Shown one piece after another: positions 7,419 to 14,234 of a stretch of 15,989 bases of DNA. This DNA is from Actinomycetes bacterium. Lineage in GTDB: Bacteria; Actinomycetota; Coriobacteriia; Coriobacteriales; Eggerthellaceae. Every line of letters begins with the position of its first letter. Position 1 is the first letter of the stretch. The notes beneath the pieces were generated by a model that was given only the letters and a program-made list of their open reading frames with translations, was not told the DNA's origin and ran no database searches. The position numbers and the translations under genes are program-made. Location: contig JAEWYG010000168.1 of the NCBI GenBank assembly GCA_023395755.1, positions 1 through 15,989 on the forward strand, given 5' to 3'.

Positions 7419-8429
7419 TTATTTCGCCCTCGAAGGATTGGCGGCTACACTCAAAATAATACCTTGCAAGATATCCGATTCGCTCACCGTGAACGAATCG
7501 ACACTAGCTAAGCTCAAAACAACCTGCAAGATAATCAAACCAGCAACAATAACAGGTGCCCGACCCGGATCTAATCCCACGACACACCTACGCTCAACAA
7601 GCGGCAATGCAGTAAGCCTATCATACGCCTGATCAAGCTGTTCAGAGGTGACGGTAGCCTTATGCACACGCGCTGTGTCGTAGGTCTTCATATGCTCTCT
7701 CACCGACACCACGCTCGTTGCCGTACCAGCCACCGCAACGAGGCGCTGAGGAACAAACCCCGCAACTCGCAGTTCTTCAAAAAAGGGACTCATACTTTCT
7801 TCCACCCAAGTACGAGACTGCGCCAACGCATCTACCGATGGAGGGTCGGCGACAAGAAATTTCTCAGTCACCCGTCGGCACCCGATATTGAATGACCGCA
7901 TATGAACAGGCTGACCGCCTCCAGATCCTGCGATAATCTCCGTAGAACCCCCGCCAATATCTACCACCAACAAATTCTCGTTAGTGAAGTCACATGAAGC
8001 CCCCGAAAACGACAAAGTAGCTTCGCGCTCTCCAGGAATGACCGAAAGGGTAATGCCCAAGTCGGCCAGCATTTCCACGAATTCTGATGCGTTAGCAGCA
8101 TCACGCGAAGCAGAGGTAGCTATCGCGACAACCGTAATCTCACTTCCATCCATCGGCGCATCGTTACGCAATATTTCTCGATAGTGCGCGACCACATCAG
8201 CAACACGGCGCATCGCCTCCGGCTTTAGTACACCGGTAGCATCCACCCCTTCGCCTAAGTTCGTGATGGCATATTCACGACGCAACTCATGCAACTTGCC
8301 CTCTTCGTCGACATCGGCCACCAACATACGGCACGTCACCGTACCAATATCAATAGCTGCATAACGACCAGGGCGCAAAGCCCCTTCGGCGCAAGCAAGA
8401 GTCGAAGAGTTCTTCAAAAGTAAAGCCAT
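7419..8429 (-). CDS. ppx: Ppx/GppA family phosphatase (exopolyphosphatase-like)
   Basis: A 336-residue member of the sugar kinase/Hsp70/actin-fold phosphatases that cleave polyphosphate and/or pppGpp. Visible motifs are the phosphate-1 loop AAIDIGTVTCRML (24-35), TSASRDA (105-111), IPGEREA (131-137) with the candidate catalytic Glu, and the phosphate-2 loop VVDIGGGSTEI (155-165). The GCRRVTEKF block (183-191) also fits. Its length fits the short actinobacterial type without the extra C-terminal HD-like domain of E. coli Ppx. ATG 8429 has AGGAG about 9 bases upstream. It lies 50 bases after the FtsB-like gene and is probably co-transcribed with it; an FtsB-DUF501-Ppx order near eno is common in Actinobacteria, and here DUF501 and eno are missing. 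Whether polyphosphate or pppGpp is the main substrate cannot be told from sequence. Confidence 0.9.
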   Translation of the reverse strand: MALLLKNSSTLACAEGALRPGRYAAIDIGTVTCRMLVADVDEEGKLHELRREYAITNLGEGVDATGVLKPEAMRRVADVVAHYREILRNDAPMDGSEITVVAIATSASRDAANASEFVEMLADLGITLSVIPGEREATLSFSGASCDFTNENLLVVDIGGGSTEIIAGSGGGQPVHMRSFNIGCRRVTEKFLVADPPSVDALAQSRTWVEESMSPFFEELRVAGFVPQRLVAVAGTATSVVSVREHMKTYDTARVHKATVTSEQLDQAYDRLTALPLVERRCVVGLDPGRAPVIVAGLIILQVVLSLASVDSFTVSESDILQGIILSVAANPSRAK

Positions 8430-8479
8430 AAGGGAAGCTCCTTGTCGCTGGATTGAGACAACTACGAGGCAGCAATCGC

Positions 8480-9463
8480 TTACTTTACCCCAAACAACGC
8501 ATCAAGTAAGGGCGAATACCAAGTGGTCGGCGCCTCGATAGAACCTGGCACAATGTTGGCGGTAAAGCGAGAATCGTTATCTTCTATATTCGACAGCCCT
8601 TTGACGTTAGCTGTCTCTTGACCCTCTGGAACCCAACCAAACTGCTCATGCGCCCGGTCTTCGATGCCAGCACTAGTTTGCAGTGCTTGCACTTCCGATT
8701 GCAGCGCGTTATTACGCGCCTCAATGGCTGCATACTCCGCTTCCAGACGATCGTGTTCGCGAACAGACTGGTAAAGCTGCTGCGTTGGGGCGTACAGAAA
8801 CCAACACGTGAGCATAATGCATAAAAGCGCGGCCACACTGCCTATGAACTTTGGCGACTCGCGCCATGCCGAAAGTACCGCGAGCGGGCTACGCCTTGAA
8901 GAGGCCTTAGATGATGATCCATTTTGCATACGTGAGGAACGCTTGTGGGAAGAACCCATCTCGCCCTTGTAAACAGCAGCGCGGGAACCGGAAGAGGAAT
9001 CACTTGTCGAATTCTCGCTACCGAACTGCTTACTAAACTTCTTACCCGCACGCTCTTTTTGATACTTGCGACGAAACTGCTCCCAGCGAGAAAGTTTCTC
9101 GGAGGAAACTTCTTCTTCCTCACACTCATTGTCGCGAGTACCGTAACGGTTGCTTGCCGAAATACGATCTGTTAGAAAACTCCCTCTACGAGACGCAGTA
9201 TCGCTGCGACCAGCATAGGTTGTTACCGCAGAACGCGATGCGGTACGAGAGTTAGCTTTCAACGATGAAGCAGGAGGGCGAACAGCGGAAGATATCTTCC
9301 GTGAACCGGTGGCCGCATGCGACGGCGAAGCCGAGCTAGAGCGCGCCGAACTGCCAGCAGAACGCTTCCGACTAGAAGATTTGGGCGCAACGCTAGACGG
9401 ACGCACTGCGCCCACTTCTCGTTTCACTTCGTCAAACGAAAGTATATTCGCCTGTTTTCCCAC
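8480..9463 (-). CDS. FtsB/DivIC-like septum formation initiator with long Ser-rich N-terminus
   Basis: A 327-residue bitopic membrane protein. Residues 1-200 are cytosolic, very rich in Ser, Arg and Lys and probably disordered, with an acidic patch CEEEE (114-118). One membrane helix is seen at about 206-225. A periplasmic-side coiled coil follows (about 228-265, with LEAEYAAIEARNNALQSEV), then the family signature GIEDRAHEQFGWVPEGQ (266-282) and a short tail. This order matches FtsB/DivIC of the FtsQ-FtsB-FtsL divisome complex, though the family is normally about 100-200 residues. The start is a GTG at 9463 with GAGGAG about 10 bases upstream. It precedes ppx in the same direction. Confidence 0.82.
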   Translation of the reverse strand: MGKQANILSFDEVKREVGAVRPSSVAPKSSSRKRSAGSSARSSSASPSHAATGSRKISSAVRPPASSLKANSRTASRSAVTTYAGRSDTASRRGSFLTDRISASNRYGTRDNECEEEEVSSEKLSRWEQFRRKYQKERAGKKFSKQFGSENSTSDSSSGSRAAVYKGEMGSSHKRSSRMQNGSSSKASSRRSPLAVLSAWRESPKFIGSVAALLCIMLTCWFLYAPTQQLYQSVREHDRLEAEYAAIEARNNALQSEVQALQTSAGIEDRAHEQFGWVPEGQETANVKGLSNIEDNDSRFTANIVPGSIEAPTTWYSPLLDALFGVK

Positions 9464-9549
9464 AGAGAGTCTGCTCCTCTTAGCATCTTGATTCGTTTAA
9501 TGGTAGGTGTAATGCCAGAAGCTGAGGTTAGGATAGCATAGAAGTATTA

Positions 9550-9638
9550 CGCCTGCCACTAAGCATGCAGGCGAGGATAAGCTGTAAAGAATTCATTGAA
9601 ACACGCCTGCGATCGCGAAAAACACTTCTGCAAGCAGG
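9550..9638. repeat. Short inverted repeats in the dtxR-ftsB spacer
   Basis: CGCCTGC (9550-9556) pairs with GCAGGCG (9567-9573), and an ACGCCTGC copy recurs at 9603-9610, whose CCTGC (9606-9610) can pair with GCAGG (9634-9638). On the minus strand the second hairpin has short T-runs near it, so it may terminate dtxR transcription. The evidence is weak. Confidence 0.3.
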
Positions 9639-9650
9639 TTGAAAAACGTA

Positions 9651-10031
9651 CTATAGGTCGAGTTTCTTAATATAAGAACTCCATTTTTTGAACGACTCAT
9701 CACTGATGGCATGTTCCATAAGACAAGCTTCTTGTTCGGCTTGATCTTCCGGAATCTTCAGAGCCTTAGTAAGGAAATTGAACAGCATACGATGTCGGTC
9801 GCACACCGAGGTACCATAGGAGAACCCTTCTTGGGTTAGCGTAATGTCGCCGTAGTATGGCTGATCGGCAAAGCCCTTTTCCTTCAACGCAGTCACAGCC
9901 TTGTTGACCGAGGCCTTTGAAACACCAAGTTTCGTCGCAACGTCAACCGAGCGGACCGACACCTCCGTCGTACCCCCCAGCATAACGATAGCTTCGAGAT
10001 AATCTTCGTGCGACATGGACATTTTTTCCAC
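9651..10031 (-). CDS. DtxR-family metal-dependent transcriptional repressor
   Basis: A 126-residue short repressor: an N-terminal winged-helix DNA-binding domain (about 6-75, recognition helix around SKASVNKAVTALKEKG) and a dimerisation domain, with no C-terminal SH3 domain. Likely metal ligands are Asp10, Glu13, His80, Cys103, Glu106 and His107. The EDYLE start resembles MntR, whereas EACxxEH resembles the iron-type DtxR (Cys102-Glu105-His106), so metal choice is mixed by motif; Fe(II) is favoured by the Feo neighbours. I choose GTG at 10031, 6 bases after a perfect AAAGGAGG; the ATGs at 10022 and 10016 are too far from it. When metal-loaded it is expected to repress iron uptake genes, and four candidate operators lie in this window. 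Confidence 0.85.
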   Translation of the reverse strand: MEKMSMSHEDYLEAIVMLGGTTEVSVRSVDVATKLGVSKASVNKAVTALKEKGFADQPYYGDITLTQEGFSYGTSVCDRHRMLFNFLTKALKIPEDQAEQEACLMEHAISDESFKKWSSYIKKLDL

Positions 10032-10080
10032 GGAAACCCTCCTTTGTGCTGGGCACATGGTAGCACACCCCTCGCCTACT

Positions 10081-10109
10081 TTAAAAGGAAGCCTTACGCA
10101 ATCAGTCAA
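10081..10109 (-). promoter_or_regulatory. Candidate promoter of the dtxR-family gene
   Basis: TTGACT (10109-10104), a 17-base spacer and TTTTAA (10086-10081) would start transcription about 43 bases before the GTG start codon. The -35 overlaps the perfect 10-bp palindrome GTCAATTGAC (10105-10114). The -10 match is modest. Confidence 0.4.
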
Positions 10110-10238
10110 TTGACCACGGTTGCTTGCCCGCGACACAGCATTCGCTAGTTAGCGGCAGTGTATCGACAACCTACAACAATCCTACGAAGGCGAATATACG
10201 ATTGCAGCCAGATATCAGCAGAGAATAAAAGGAGGAGA

Positions 10239-10275
10239 GCCAGCGGGGAGAAGAGGGGGGGGGTACCCCGCTGGC
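10239..10275 (-). terminator. Strong hairpin with homopolymer loop, possible terminator
   Basis: A perfect 10-bp stem GCCAGCGGGG/CCCCGCTGGC (10239-10248 with 10266-10275) encloses a 17-base loop containing nine G (10255-10263; nine C on the minus strand). On the minus strand TCTCCTCC separates it from TTTTATT, so it is an imperfect intrinsic terminator for whatever is transcribed from above. Confidence 0.45.
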
Positions 10276-10424
10276 AACACTCAGCGCGGTGAACGGTCAG
10301 ACGAGTAAGCCTTCACCGCCGGGTTAGCAAAAGAGGAGTGTCGTTAAAGTCTGGTAAGTTTTCTTAAAACCCCTGAACCATACTGGTAAATGAGTTTTAA
10401 TCTCTACCTACCTCGCTTCTGACA
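10239..10424 (-). ncRNA. Hypothetical iron-controlled small RNA
   Basis: A predicted transcript start near 10424 follows TTGACG-N17-TAGACT, and a strong hairpin closes at 10239. Between them lie a second hairpin (10286-10293 with 10312-10319) and no open frame of note. The promoter is overlapped by a site resembling those before feoA2 and feoB. I recognise no known RNA family. It could instead be the long leader of dtxR; this entry is a hypothesis. Confidence 0.25.
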
Positions 10425-10426
10425 TT

Positions 10427-10444
10427 TGTTAGTCTACGTTAACT
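10427..10444 (-). promoter_or_regulatory. Candidate iron box A (over the gap promoter)
   Basis: Minus-strand AGTTAACGTAGACTAACA matches the palindrome AGTTAGCCTAGGCTAACT at 14 of 18 positions. It covers the -10 and part of the spacer of the TTGACG/TAGACT promoter, the expected place for a repressor site. With its 5' flank it shares 15 of 17 bases with the site before feoB. Confidence 0.5.
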
Positions 10445-10459
10445 TAAAGAATGCGTCAA
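10431..10459 (-). promoter_or_regulatory. Sigma-70-type promoter in the feo-dtxR gap
   Basis: TTGACG (10459-10454), a 17-base spacer and TAGACT (10436-10431) form one of the best -35/-10 pairs in the window. It begins 18 bases past the stop of the Cys-rich FeoB-associated gene and fires toward dtxR, with about 390 bases before its start codon. Confidence 0.6.
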
Positions 10460-10476
10460 TATAAGTTTACTTTGGC

Positions 10477-10680
10477 TTACAATTTCTTCATATCTTCCAA
10501 CATGCGATCAGTTGCAGCGCAGCCTTGACAGCCTGAGCATCCACCTCCCGTTGCACTACCGCACCGCCCACCGCTGTCGCAGGTTCCGCGACGCACTAGT
10601 CGACGAACCGCCAAAAGAGCCAGCACAGCAACCACCAGCCCTATCACAAGAGTAGCGGGGGTTATCTCAAAAGGTACCAT
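10477..10680 (-). CDS. FeoB-associated Cys-rich membrane protein
   Basis: A 67-residue protein with one N-terminal membrane helix (about 8-26), a basic patch RRLVRR (26-31), a Gly/Cys-rich cytosolic segment with Cys34, Cys40, Cys48, Cys51 and Cys54 (C-xx-C-xx-C), and a short Lys-rich end. It matches the FeoB-associated Cys-rich family found next to feoB in many anaerobes. A role in iron handling or FeoC-like control at the membrane is inferred by association. ATG 10680 has a perfect AAAGGAGG 7 bases upstream; an in-frame extension upstream lacks a site. A hairpin precedes it, so its transcription may be separated from, or attenuated relative to, feoB. Confidence 0.85.
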   Translation of the reverse strand: MVPFEITPATLVIGLVVAVLALLAVRRLVRRGTCDSGGRCGSATGGGCSGCQGCAATDRMLEDMKKL

Positions 10681-10708
10681 TGGACACCTCCTTTCAACAA
10701 TGAATTCC

Positions 10709-10740
10709 AAAAGAGGTGCTTCATGCAAAACACCTCTTTT
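10709..10740 (-). terminator. Hairpin between feoB and the Cys-rich gene
   Basis: A perfect 10-bp stem (10709-10718 with 10731-10740; AAAAGAGGTG and its complement) has a 12-base loop. Its 3' arm ends in TTTT on the minus strand. It sits about 100 bases past the feoB stop and 28 bases before the next start, so it probably ends or attenuates the feoB transcript. Confidence 0.6.
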
Positions 10741-10838
10741 AGCCAAGATGAACAATTTTTGTGACGCTTGTTGCTTTATTATCGCAATACTTCTTTATGT
10801 CGACCTCTCTTTAAAACGCTCTTGAGGGCCTCATACTT

Positions 10839-13280
10839 CTATGCAACGATGGTTTCGGCTTCAAGCTTACGCATGCCGTCATTCGCGCTAATTTTCGGCA
10901 TCGGGCGCACCAGCTGGAACAGCATGCCAGCCAACGCCATTCCCGCCACGCCCGTCCATACCGTGAACTCGCCTCCCGCAAATAACATACCAAACTGATA
11001 GATCATTAGTGCCACCACCCACGCAAACAAGGTCATGTAACCAATGGCAAACCATGTCCACTTTGCGCTAGCCATTTGACGACGAATGGCTCCAATGGCA
11101 GCAAAACACGGCGCACAGAGTAGATTGAAGGCGCAGAAGGCAGCAATAGCAGGAACCGAACCACCCAACATCGTACTGAACGCCAGCCACATACTTGGGT
11201 CTGCTTCACCCGCATCGCCGAGACTCGTAAGAATGCCTACGGTGGCTACGACATTTTCCTTTGCCACCAGCCCTGTGATCGACGTCACTGCCGACTCCCA
11301 ATTACCAAAGCCCAACGGCGTGAAGATCCATGCGATAGCGTTTCCCAGTGCCGCCATTAGACTATACTTGATATAATCCGCCATTTCGGTATCCAGCAAC
11401 CCAAACTGACCATCGTAGAAACCAAAGTTCATAAGGAACCAAATAACGATAGCGCTGAGGAAGATGATAGTTCCCGCCTTAACGATAAAGCTCCGCACGC
11501 GTTCCCAGGTGGCACGAATCACATTTTTAGCTGCAGGCAAGTGATACTGCGGAAGTTCCATAATAAAGGGCGTCGCTTCACCCGCAAACATCTTTGTCTT
11601 GCGCAACATAATGCCCGAAACAATAATAGCTGCCACGCCTAAGAAATAGAATGTCGGAGCGATCCACCAGGTGGAAGCAGCATCTGCTCCCGCAATAGCG
11701 CCAAAAACCAAGGCGATAATGGGGAGTTTGGCACCACAGGGAATCATTGTTGTGGTCATGATAGTCATACGACGATCTTTTTCATTCTCAATGGTCTTCG
11801 TAGCCATAACCGCAGGCACACCGCAACCTGAGGCAATAAGCATGGGAATGAAGCTTTTACCCGATAGACCAAACTTACGGAAAATACGATCCATGATGAA
11901 CGCGACGCGCGCCATATAGCCGCATGCTTCCAGGAGAGACAACAGCAAAAACAACACGATCATCTGAGGCACAAACCCAAGCACAGCGCCCACACCGGCT
12001 AGGATGCCCTCCACGACCAAGCTTTGCAACCAAGGTGCCGTATCAATAGCGGCAAGCGCATCGCTCATGATGGGCTTAAGGCCGGGCACCCACACGCCAA
12101 ATTCCGCCGGAACCGGCTTCTGTTCGGACAGCAGCGCAAGCTCAGTCTCGTCCGCCCCCGCCTCCTCGGCCGCAGCCTTGCCTTCTTCCCATGTCGCAAC
12201 CGCCTCTTCGTACTGTTCGGTGCCAGTGTAAAGCCAGCCGTCGCCAAACACGCCATCGTTTGCCCAGTCGGTAAACAACGTACCAACGGTAGATACGCTG
12301 ATGAAGTACACGAAGAACATAGCGATGATAAAGAGGGGAATACCTAACCAGCGGTTAGTAACCACGCGATCAATCTTCTGCGTGGTACTCGTGCCCTTGG
12401 CCGACCTCTTCACCGTCGCGGCAATTACCTCGCCAATAACGTCGTAGCGCTCTGCCGTAACGATGCTTTCAGCATCGTCGTCCACGTCATCCTCGAGTGC
12501 TTGACGAACATGCGCAATAGCAGACAACTGCGAGGCCGTTAACCTGAGCCCCGAAGAGTTCAACGATGATACACGGCCACTCGGAGCTATGTTTTTTGAT
12601 GCAGCAGCAGTTTCGACACCTTGGTTCGAGGCACTGAAGGCATCAATGGTTCTTTGCTCGCCTTCAAGTAATTTGATAGCGTACCAACGTGCGACACTCG
12701 GCCTCACTAGCGGTCCCATTACTTCAATAATCTTAGTGAGCGCTTCTTCTACTTCGACAGAAAAACTCAATTCTGGAGCAGCAGGTATCCTCTTGTGTGC
12801 CGCCGCAATGGCGGCATCCAACAGTTCGCCCATGCCACGACCCTTGAGCGCCGACGTGGGTACAACCGGACAACCCAGACGTTTTGCTAACTTCGCAACG
12901 TCAATTTTGTCGCCGTTTTTCTCAACTAGATCCATCATATTGAGTGCGACGACCACCGGAAGACCCAGGTCTAAGATCTGCGTCGTCAGGTAGAGGTTGC
13001 GCTCAAGATTTGTAGCATCTACGAGGTTAATAACGGCATCGGGGCGCACATCAAGCAAGTAATCGCGTGTGACAATTTCCTCCGGTGAATAGGGCGACAG
13101 TGAGTATACGCCCGGCAAATCTGTAATTGTTACCTCTTTGTCCTGGGTGTAGGTACCTTCTTTCTTTTCTACCGTCACACCGGGCCAGTTACCCACATAC
13201 TGATTGGCCCCAGTAAGATCGTTAAACATCGTCGTCTTACCGCAATTCGGATTGCCGGCAAGCGCTATACGAATTCCCAT
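10839..13280 (-). CDS. feoB: Ferrous iron transport protein FeoB
   Basis: An 813-residue Fe(II) transporter of the cytoplasmic membrane. The N-terminal G domain has G1 GNPNCGKT (9-16), switch I with GVTVEKKEG (34-42), G3 DLPG (54-57), G4 NMMD (114-117) and G5 SALKG (143-147). Two low-complexity stretches (about 213-245 and 263-272, Ser/Asp-rich) interrupt the spacer before the membrane part. Membrane segments start near 312. The first gate motif is SGCGVPAVMATKT (484-496) and the second element IPCGAKLP (513-520). An acidic insert of about 60 residues (339-400, rich in Glu and Ala) lies between the first two membrane segments, probably on the outer face. ATG 13280 has GGTGGG about 8 bases upstream. 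The gene follows two feoA genes after a 231-base gap that holds a candidate iron box. Confidence 0.97.
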   Translation of the reverse strand: MGIRIALAGNPNCGKTTMFNDLTGANQYVGNWPGVTVEKKEGTYTQDKEVTITDLPGVYSLSPYSPEEIVTRDYLLDVRPDAVINLVDATNLERNLYLTTQILDLGLPVVVALNMMDLVEKNGDKIDVAKLAKRLGCPVVPTSALKGRGMGELLDAAIAAAHKRIPAAPELSFSVEVEEALTKIIEVMGPLVRPSVARWYAIKLLEGEQRTIDAFSASNQGVETAAASKNIAPSGRVSSLNSSGLRLTASQLSAIAHVRQALEDDVDDDAESIVTAERYDVIGEVIAATVKRSAKGTSTTQKIDRVVTNRWLGIPLFIIAMFFVYFISVSTVGTLFTDWANDGVFGDGWLYTGTEQYEEAVATWEEGKAAAEEAGADETELALLSEQKPVPAEFGVWVPGLKPIMSDALAAIDTAPWLQSLVVEGILAGVGAVLGFVPQMIVLFLLLSLLEACGYMARVAFIMDRIFRKFGLSGKSFIPMLIASGCGVPAVMATKTIENEKDRRMTIMTTTMIPCGAKLPIIALVFGAIAGADAASTWWIAPTFYFLGVAAIIVSGIMLRKTKMFAGEATPFIMELPQYHLPAAKNVIRATWERVRSFIVKAGTIIFLSAIVIWFLMNFGFYDGQFGLLDTEMADYIKYSLMAALGNAIAWIFTPLGFGNWESAVTSITGLVAKENVVATVGILTSLGDAGEADPSMWLAFSTMLGGSVPAIAAFCAFNLLCAPCFAAIGAIRRQMASAKWTWFAIGYMTLFAWVVALMIYQFGMLFAGGEFTVWTGVAGMALAGMLFQLVRPMPKISANDGMRKLEAETIVA

Positions 13281-13348
13281 GCTTTCATCCCACCATTCTT
13301 GTTCTCACGCACCCTAGCATTTCCCAGCACCAGCATGCGCCTTCTTAA

Positions 13349-13366
13349 AGTTAACTAAAACTAACT
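13349..13366. promoter_or_regulatory. Candidate iron box B, upstream of feoB
   Basis: AGTTAACTAAAACTAACT (plus strand) matches the palindrome AGTTAGCCTAGGCTAACT at 13 of 18 positions and lies about 70 bases before the feoB ATG. A weak minus-strand promoter (TTGAGT at 13375-13370, TAACTT at 13353-13348) would be covered by it. That feoB has its own promoter here is inferred. Confidence 0.5.
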
Positions 13367-13415
13367 CACACTCAAAAAAATAATGCGTATGCATTTATCT
13401 TGCTAGTCGCATGAT

Positions 13416-13437
13416 TGCTCATGTGACAATGTGAGCA
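13416..13437. repeat. Inverted repeat TGCTCA-N10-TGAGCA in the feoA1-feoB gap
   Basis: A 6-bp inverted repeat (13416-13421 with 13432-13437) lies in an AT-rich spacer with several TGTGA/TCACA words around it. It could be a second regulator site or a weak hairpin downstream of feoA1. There is no stronger evidence. Confidence 0.25.
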
Positions 13438-13511
13438 CATAGCTATGACATACATCACAGCACAATTAGTCACACAACTATATGCTTTCTTTTATTGAGC
13501 GCACAGCATAA

Positions 13512-13748
13512 TTATGCAATCAAAATACTTTCAGCTTCACTCTTACGCAGCGAAAGCTCGTAACCTCGCACCGTTACCTCAATAGGATCACCAAGAGGCG
13601 CAACCTTTCGTACATAAACGCTTGCTCCCTTCGTAATACCCATGTCCATAATATGACGTTTCAATGCGCCCTCGCCATTGAGTTGGCGAACGACTCCCGA
13701 CTCGCCAATACGCACGTCACGCAACGTCTTGTTTTGCCCTTGTGTCAT
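13512..13748 (-). CDS. feoA: FeoA-domain protein (first, directly before feoB)
   Basis: A 78-residue SH3-like FeoA domain: an N-terminal strand with TLRDVRIGESGVVRQL (8-23), the conserved helix and turn GALKRHIMDMGITKGASVYV (27-46), then APLGDPIEVTVRGYELSLRKSEAESI (49-74). FeoA is a small cytosolic protein thought to bind or regulate FeoB. ATG 13748 is preceded by AAAGGAAGGG 2-4 bases upstream. It sits between a second feoA gene (upstream, across the parS site) and feoB. Confidence 0.93.
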   Translation of the reverse strand: MTQGQNKTLRDVRIGESGVVRQLNGEGALKRHIMDMGITKGASVYVRKVAPLGDPIEVTVRGYELSLRKSEAESILIA

Positions 13749-13814
13749 ACCCTTCCTTTCTTTGATACCCTATGTTTTATCGCCTACTCGACCCTAAGGC
13801 CGCTCGTGCCATAG

Positions 13815-13830
13815 TGTTTCACGTGAAACA
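13815..13830. promoter_or_regulatory. parS: parS centromere site (ParB/Spo0J binding)
   Basis: TGTTTCACGTGAAACA is a perfect 16-bp palindrome identical to the bacterial parS consensus. It lies in the 105-base gap between the two feoA genes. ParB loads here and spreads for chromosome segregation; such sites cluster near the replication origin. No parA/parB gene or dnaA is in the window, so origin proximity is inferred. Confidence 0.93.
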
Positions 13831-13853
13831 TCTGTTCGTAAAAAGAAAAATCA

Positions 13854-14168
13854 TTAGCTGGAAGTAGCTGCATTGGTGATGATGCGCGAAGCTATCTGCT
13901 TGTTGAGCGCTACCTGCGTGCCCTTGACTTCAACAATAAGATCGCCGGCCGCCTCAGTCATCACGGTAATGCGAGCACCTTCTACGAACCCAAGATTTTC
14001 TAGGTGATGATGCAAATCGCCCTTGCCGCGAACTTTCGCAATGGTGGCTCTCTCGCCGTTTTTTAAAAACGAGAGCGGCATTTGGTGACATGATGCCTGC
14101 GGCCGTGAGCCGGCAGCTGGCGTTTCATGCGTGCGACTTTTTAAGGTTGCCGACGCTGCATCGTTCAT
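13854..14168 (-). CDS. feoA: FeoA-domain protein with N-terminal extension
   Basis: A 104-residue protein. Residues 1-29 are a polar tail with Cys27 and His28; the FeoA domain follows (about 30-98), with PLSFLKNGERATIAKV, GDLHHHLENLGFVEGARITVM (50-70) and a strand pair with GDLIVEVKGTQVALNKQIASRI (75-96). The HHH run in the helix is notable for a protein in an iron system. ATG 14168 is chosen: GGGAG lies 6-7 bases upstream, whereas the upstream TTG (14174) is too close to it. It is the first gene of the feo block and has two candidate iron boxes around its promoter. Confidence 0.9.
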   Translation of the reverse strand: MNDAASATLKSRTHETPAAGSRPQASCHQMPLSFLKNGERATIAKVRGKGDLHHHLENLGFVEGARITVMTEAAGDLIVEVKGTQVALNKQIASRIITNAATSS

Positions 14169-14182
14169 ACTCAACTCCCATC

Positions 14183-14200
14183 AGTTAGCTTCGGATAACA
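14183..14200. promoter_or_regulatory. Candidate iron box C, before feoA2
   Basis: AGTTAGCTTCGGATAACA matches AGTTAGCCTAGGCTAACT at 14 of 18 positions. It lies just downstream of the expected transcript start and 15 bases before the ATG, where a bound repressor would block elongation or initiation. Confidence 0.45.
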
Positions 14201-14205
14201 AATGC

Positions 14206-14234
14206 AGTCTAAAGCAAAACTTGGGAAAATGGAA
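14206..14234 (-). promoter_or_regulatory. Candidate promoter of the feo block
   Basis: TTCCAT (14234-14229), a 17-base spacer and TAGACT (14211-14206) on the minus strand would start transcription near 14199. The -10 is identical to the one in the gap promoter at 10431-10436. The -35 is weak. Candidate iron boxes lie on both sides. Confidence 0.4.

Larger units (their letters stand above)
10032..10476. other. 445-base non-coding gap between feo genes and dtxR
   Basis: No protein gene is evident here. On the minus strand, in order, the gap holds an operator-covered promoter (10427-10459), an AT-rich stretch with two TTACCAG copies, a hairpin (10319-10312 with 10293-10286, GCGGTGAA/TTCACCGC), a strong hairpin with a G9/C9 loop (10239-10275), and a second promoter candidate near dtxR (10081-10109). 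The gap may hold a small RNA, a long dtxR leader, or the terminator of the feo transcript. Confidence 0.6.

Noticed and set aside
9550..9638. CRISPR-like repeats
   Set aside because: Only 8-base words recur, without regular spacing or spacers.
10137..10476. Known riboswitch or T-box before dtxR
   Set aside because: I do not recognise the conserved core of any known class in either strand; only generic hairpins are visible.
13506..13517. Perfect 12-bp palindrome GCATAATTATGC over the feoA1 stop codon
   Set aside because: It is AT-rich with no loop, so it is a poor terminator, and it is not shared with other sites in the window; probably chance.
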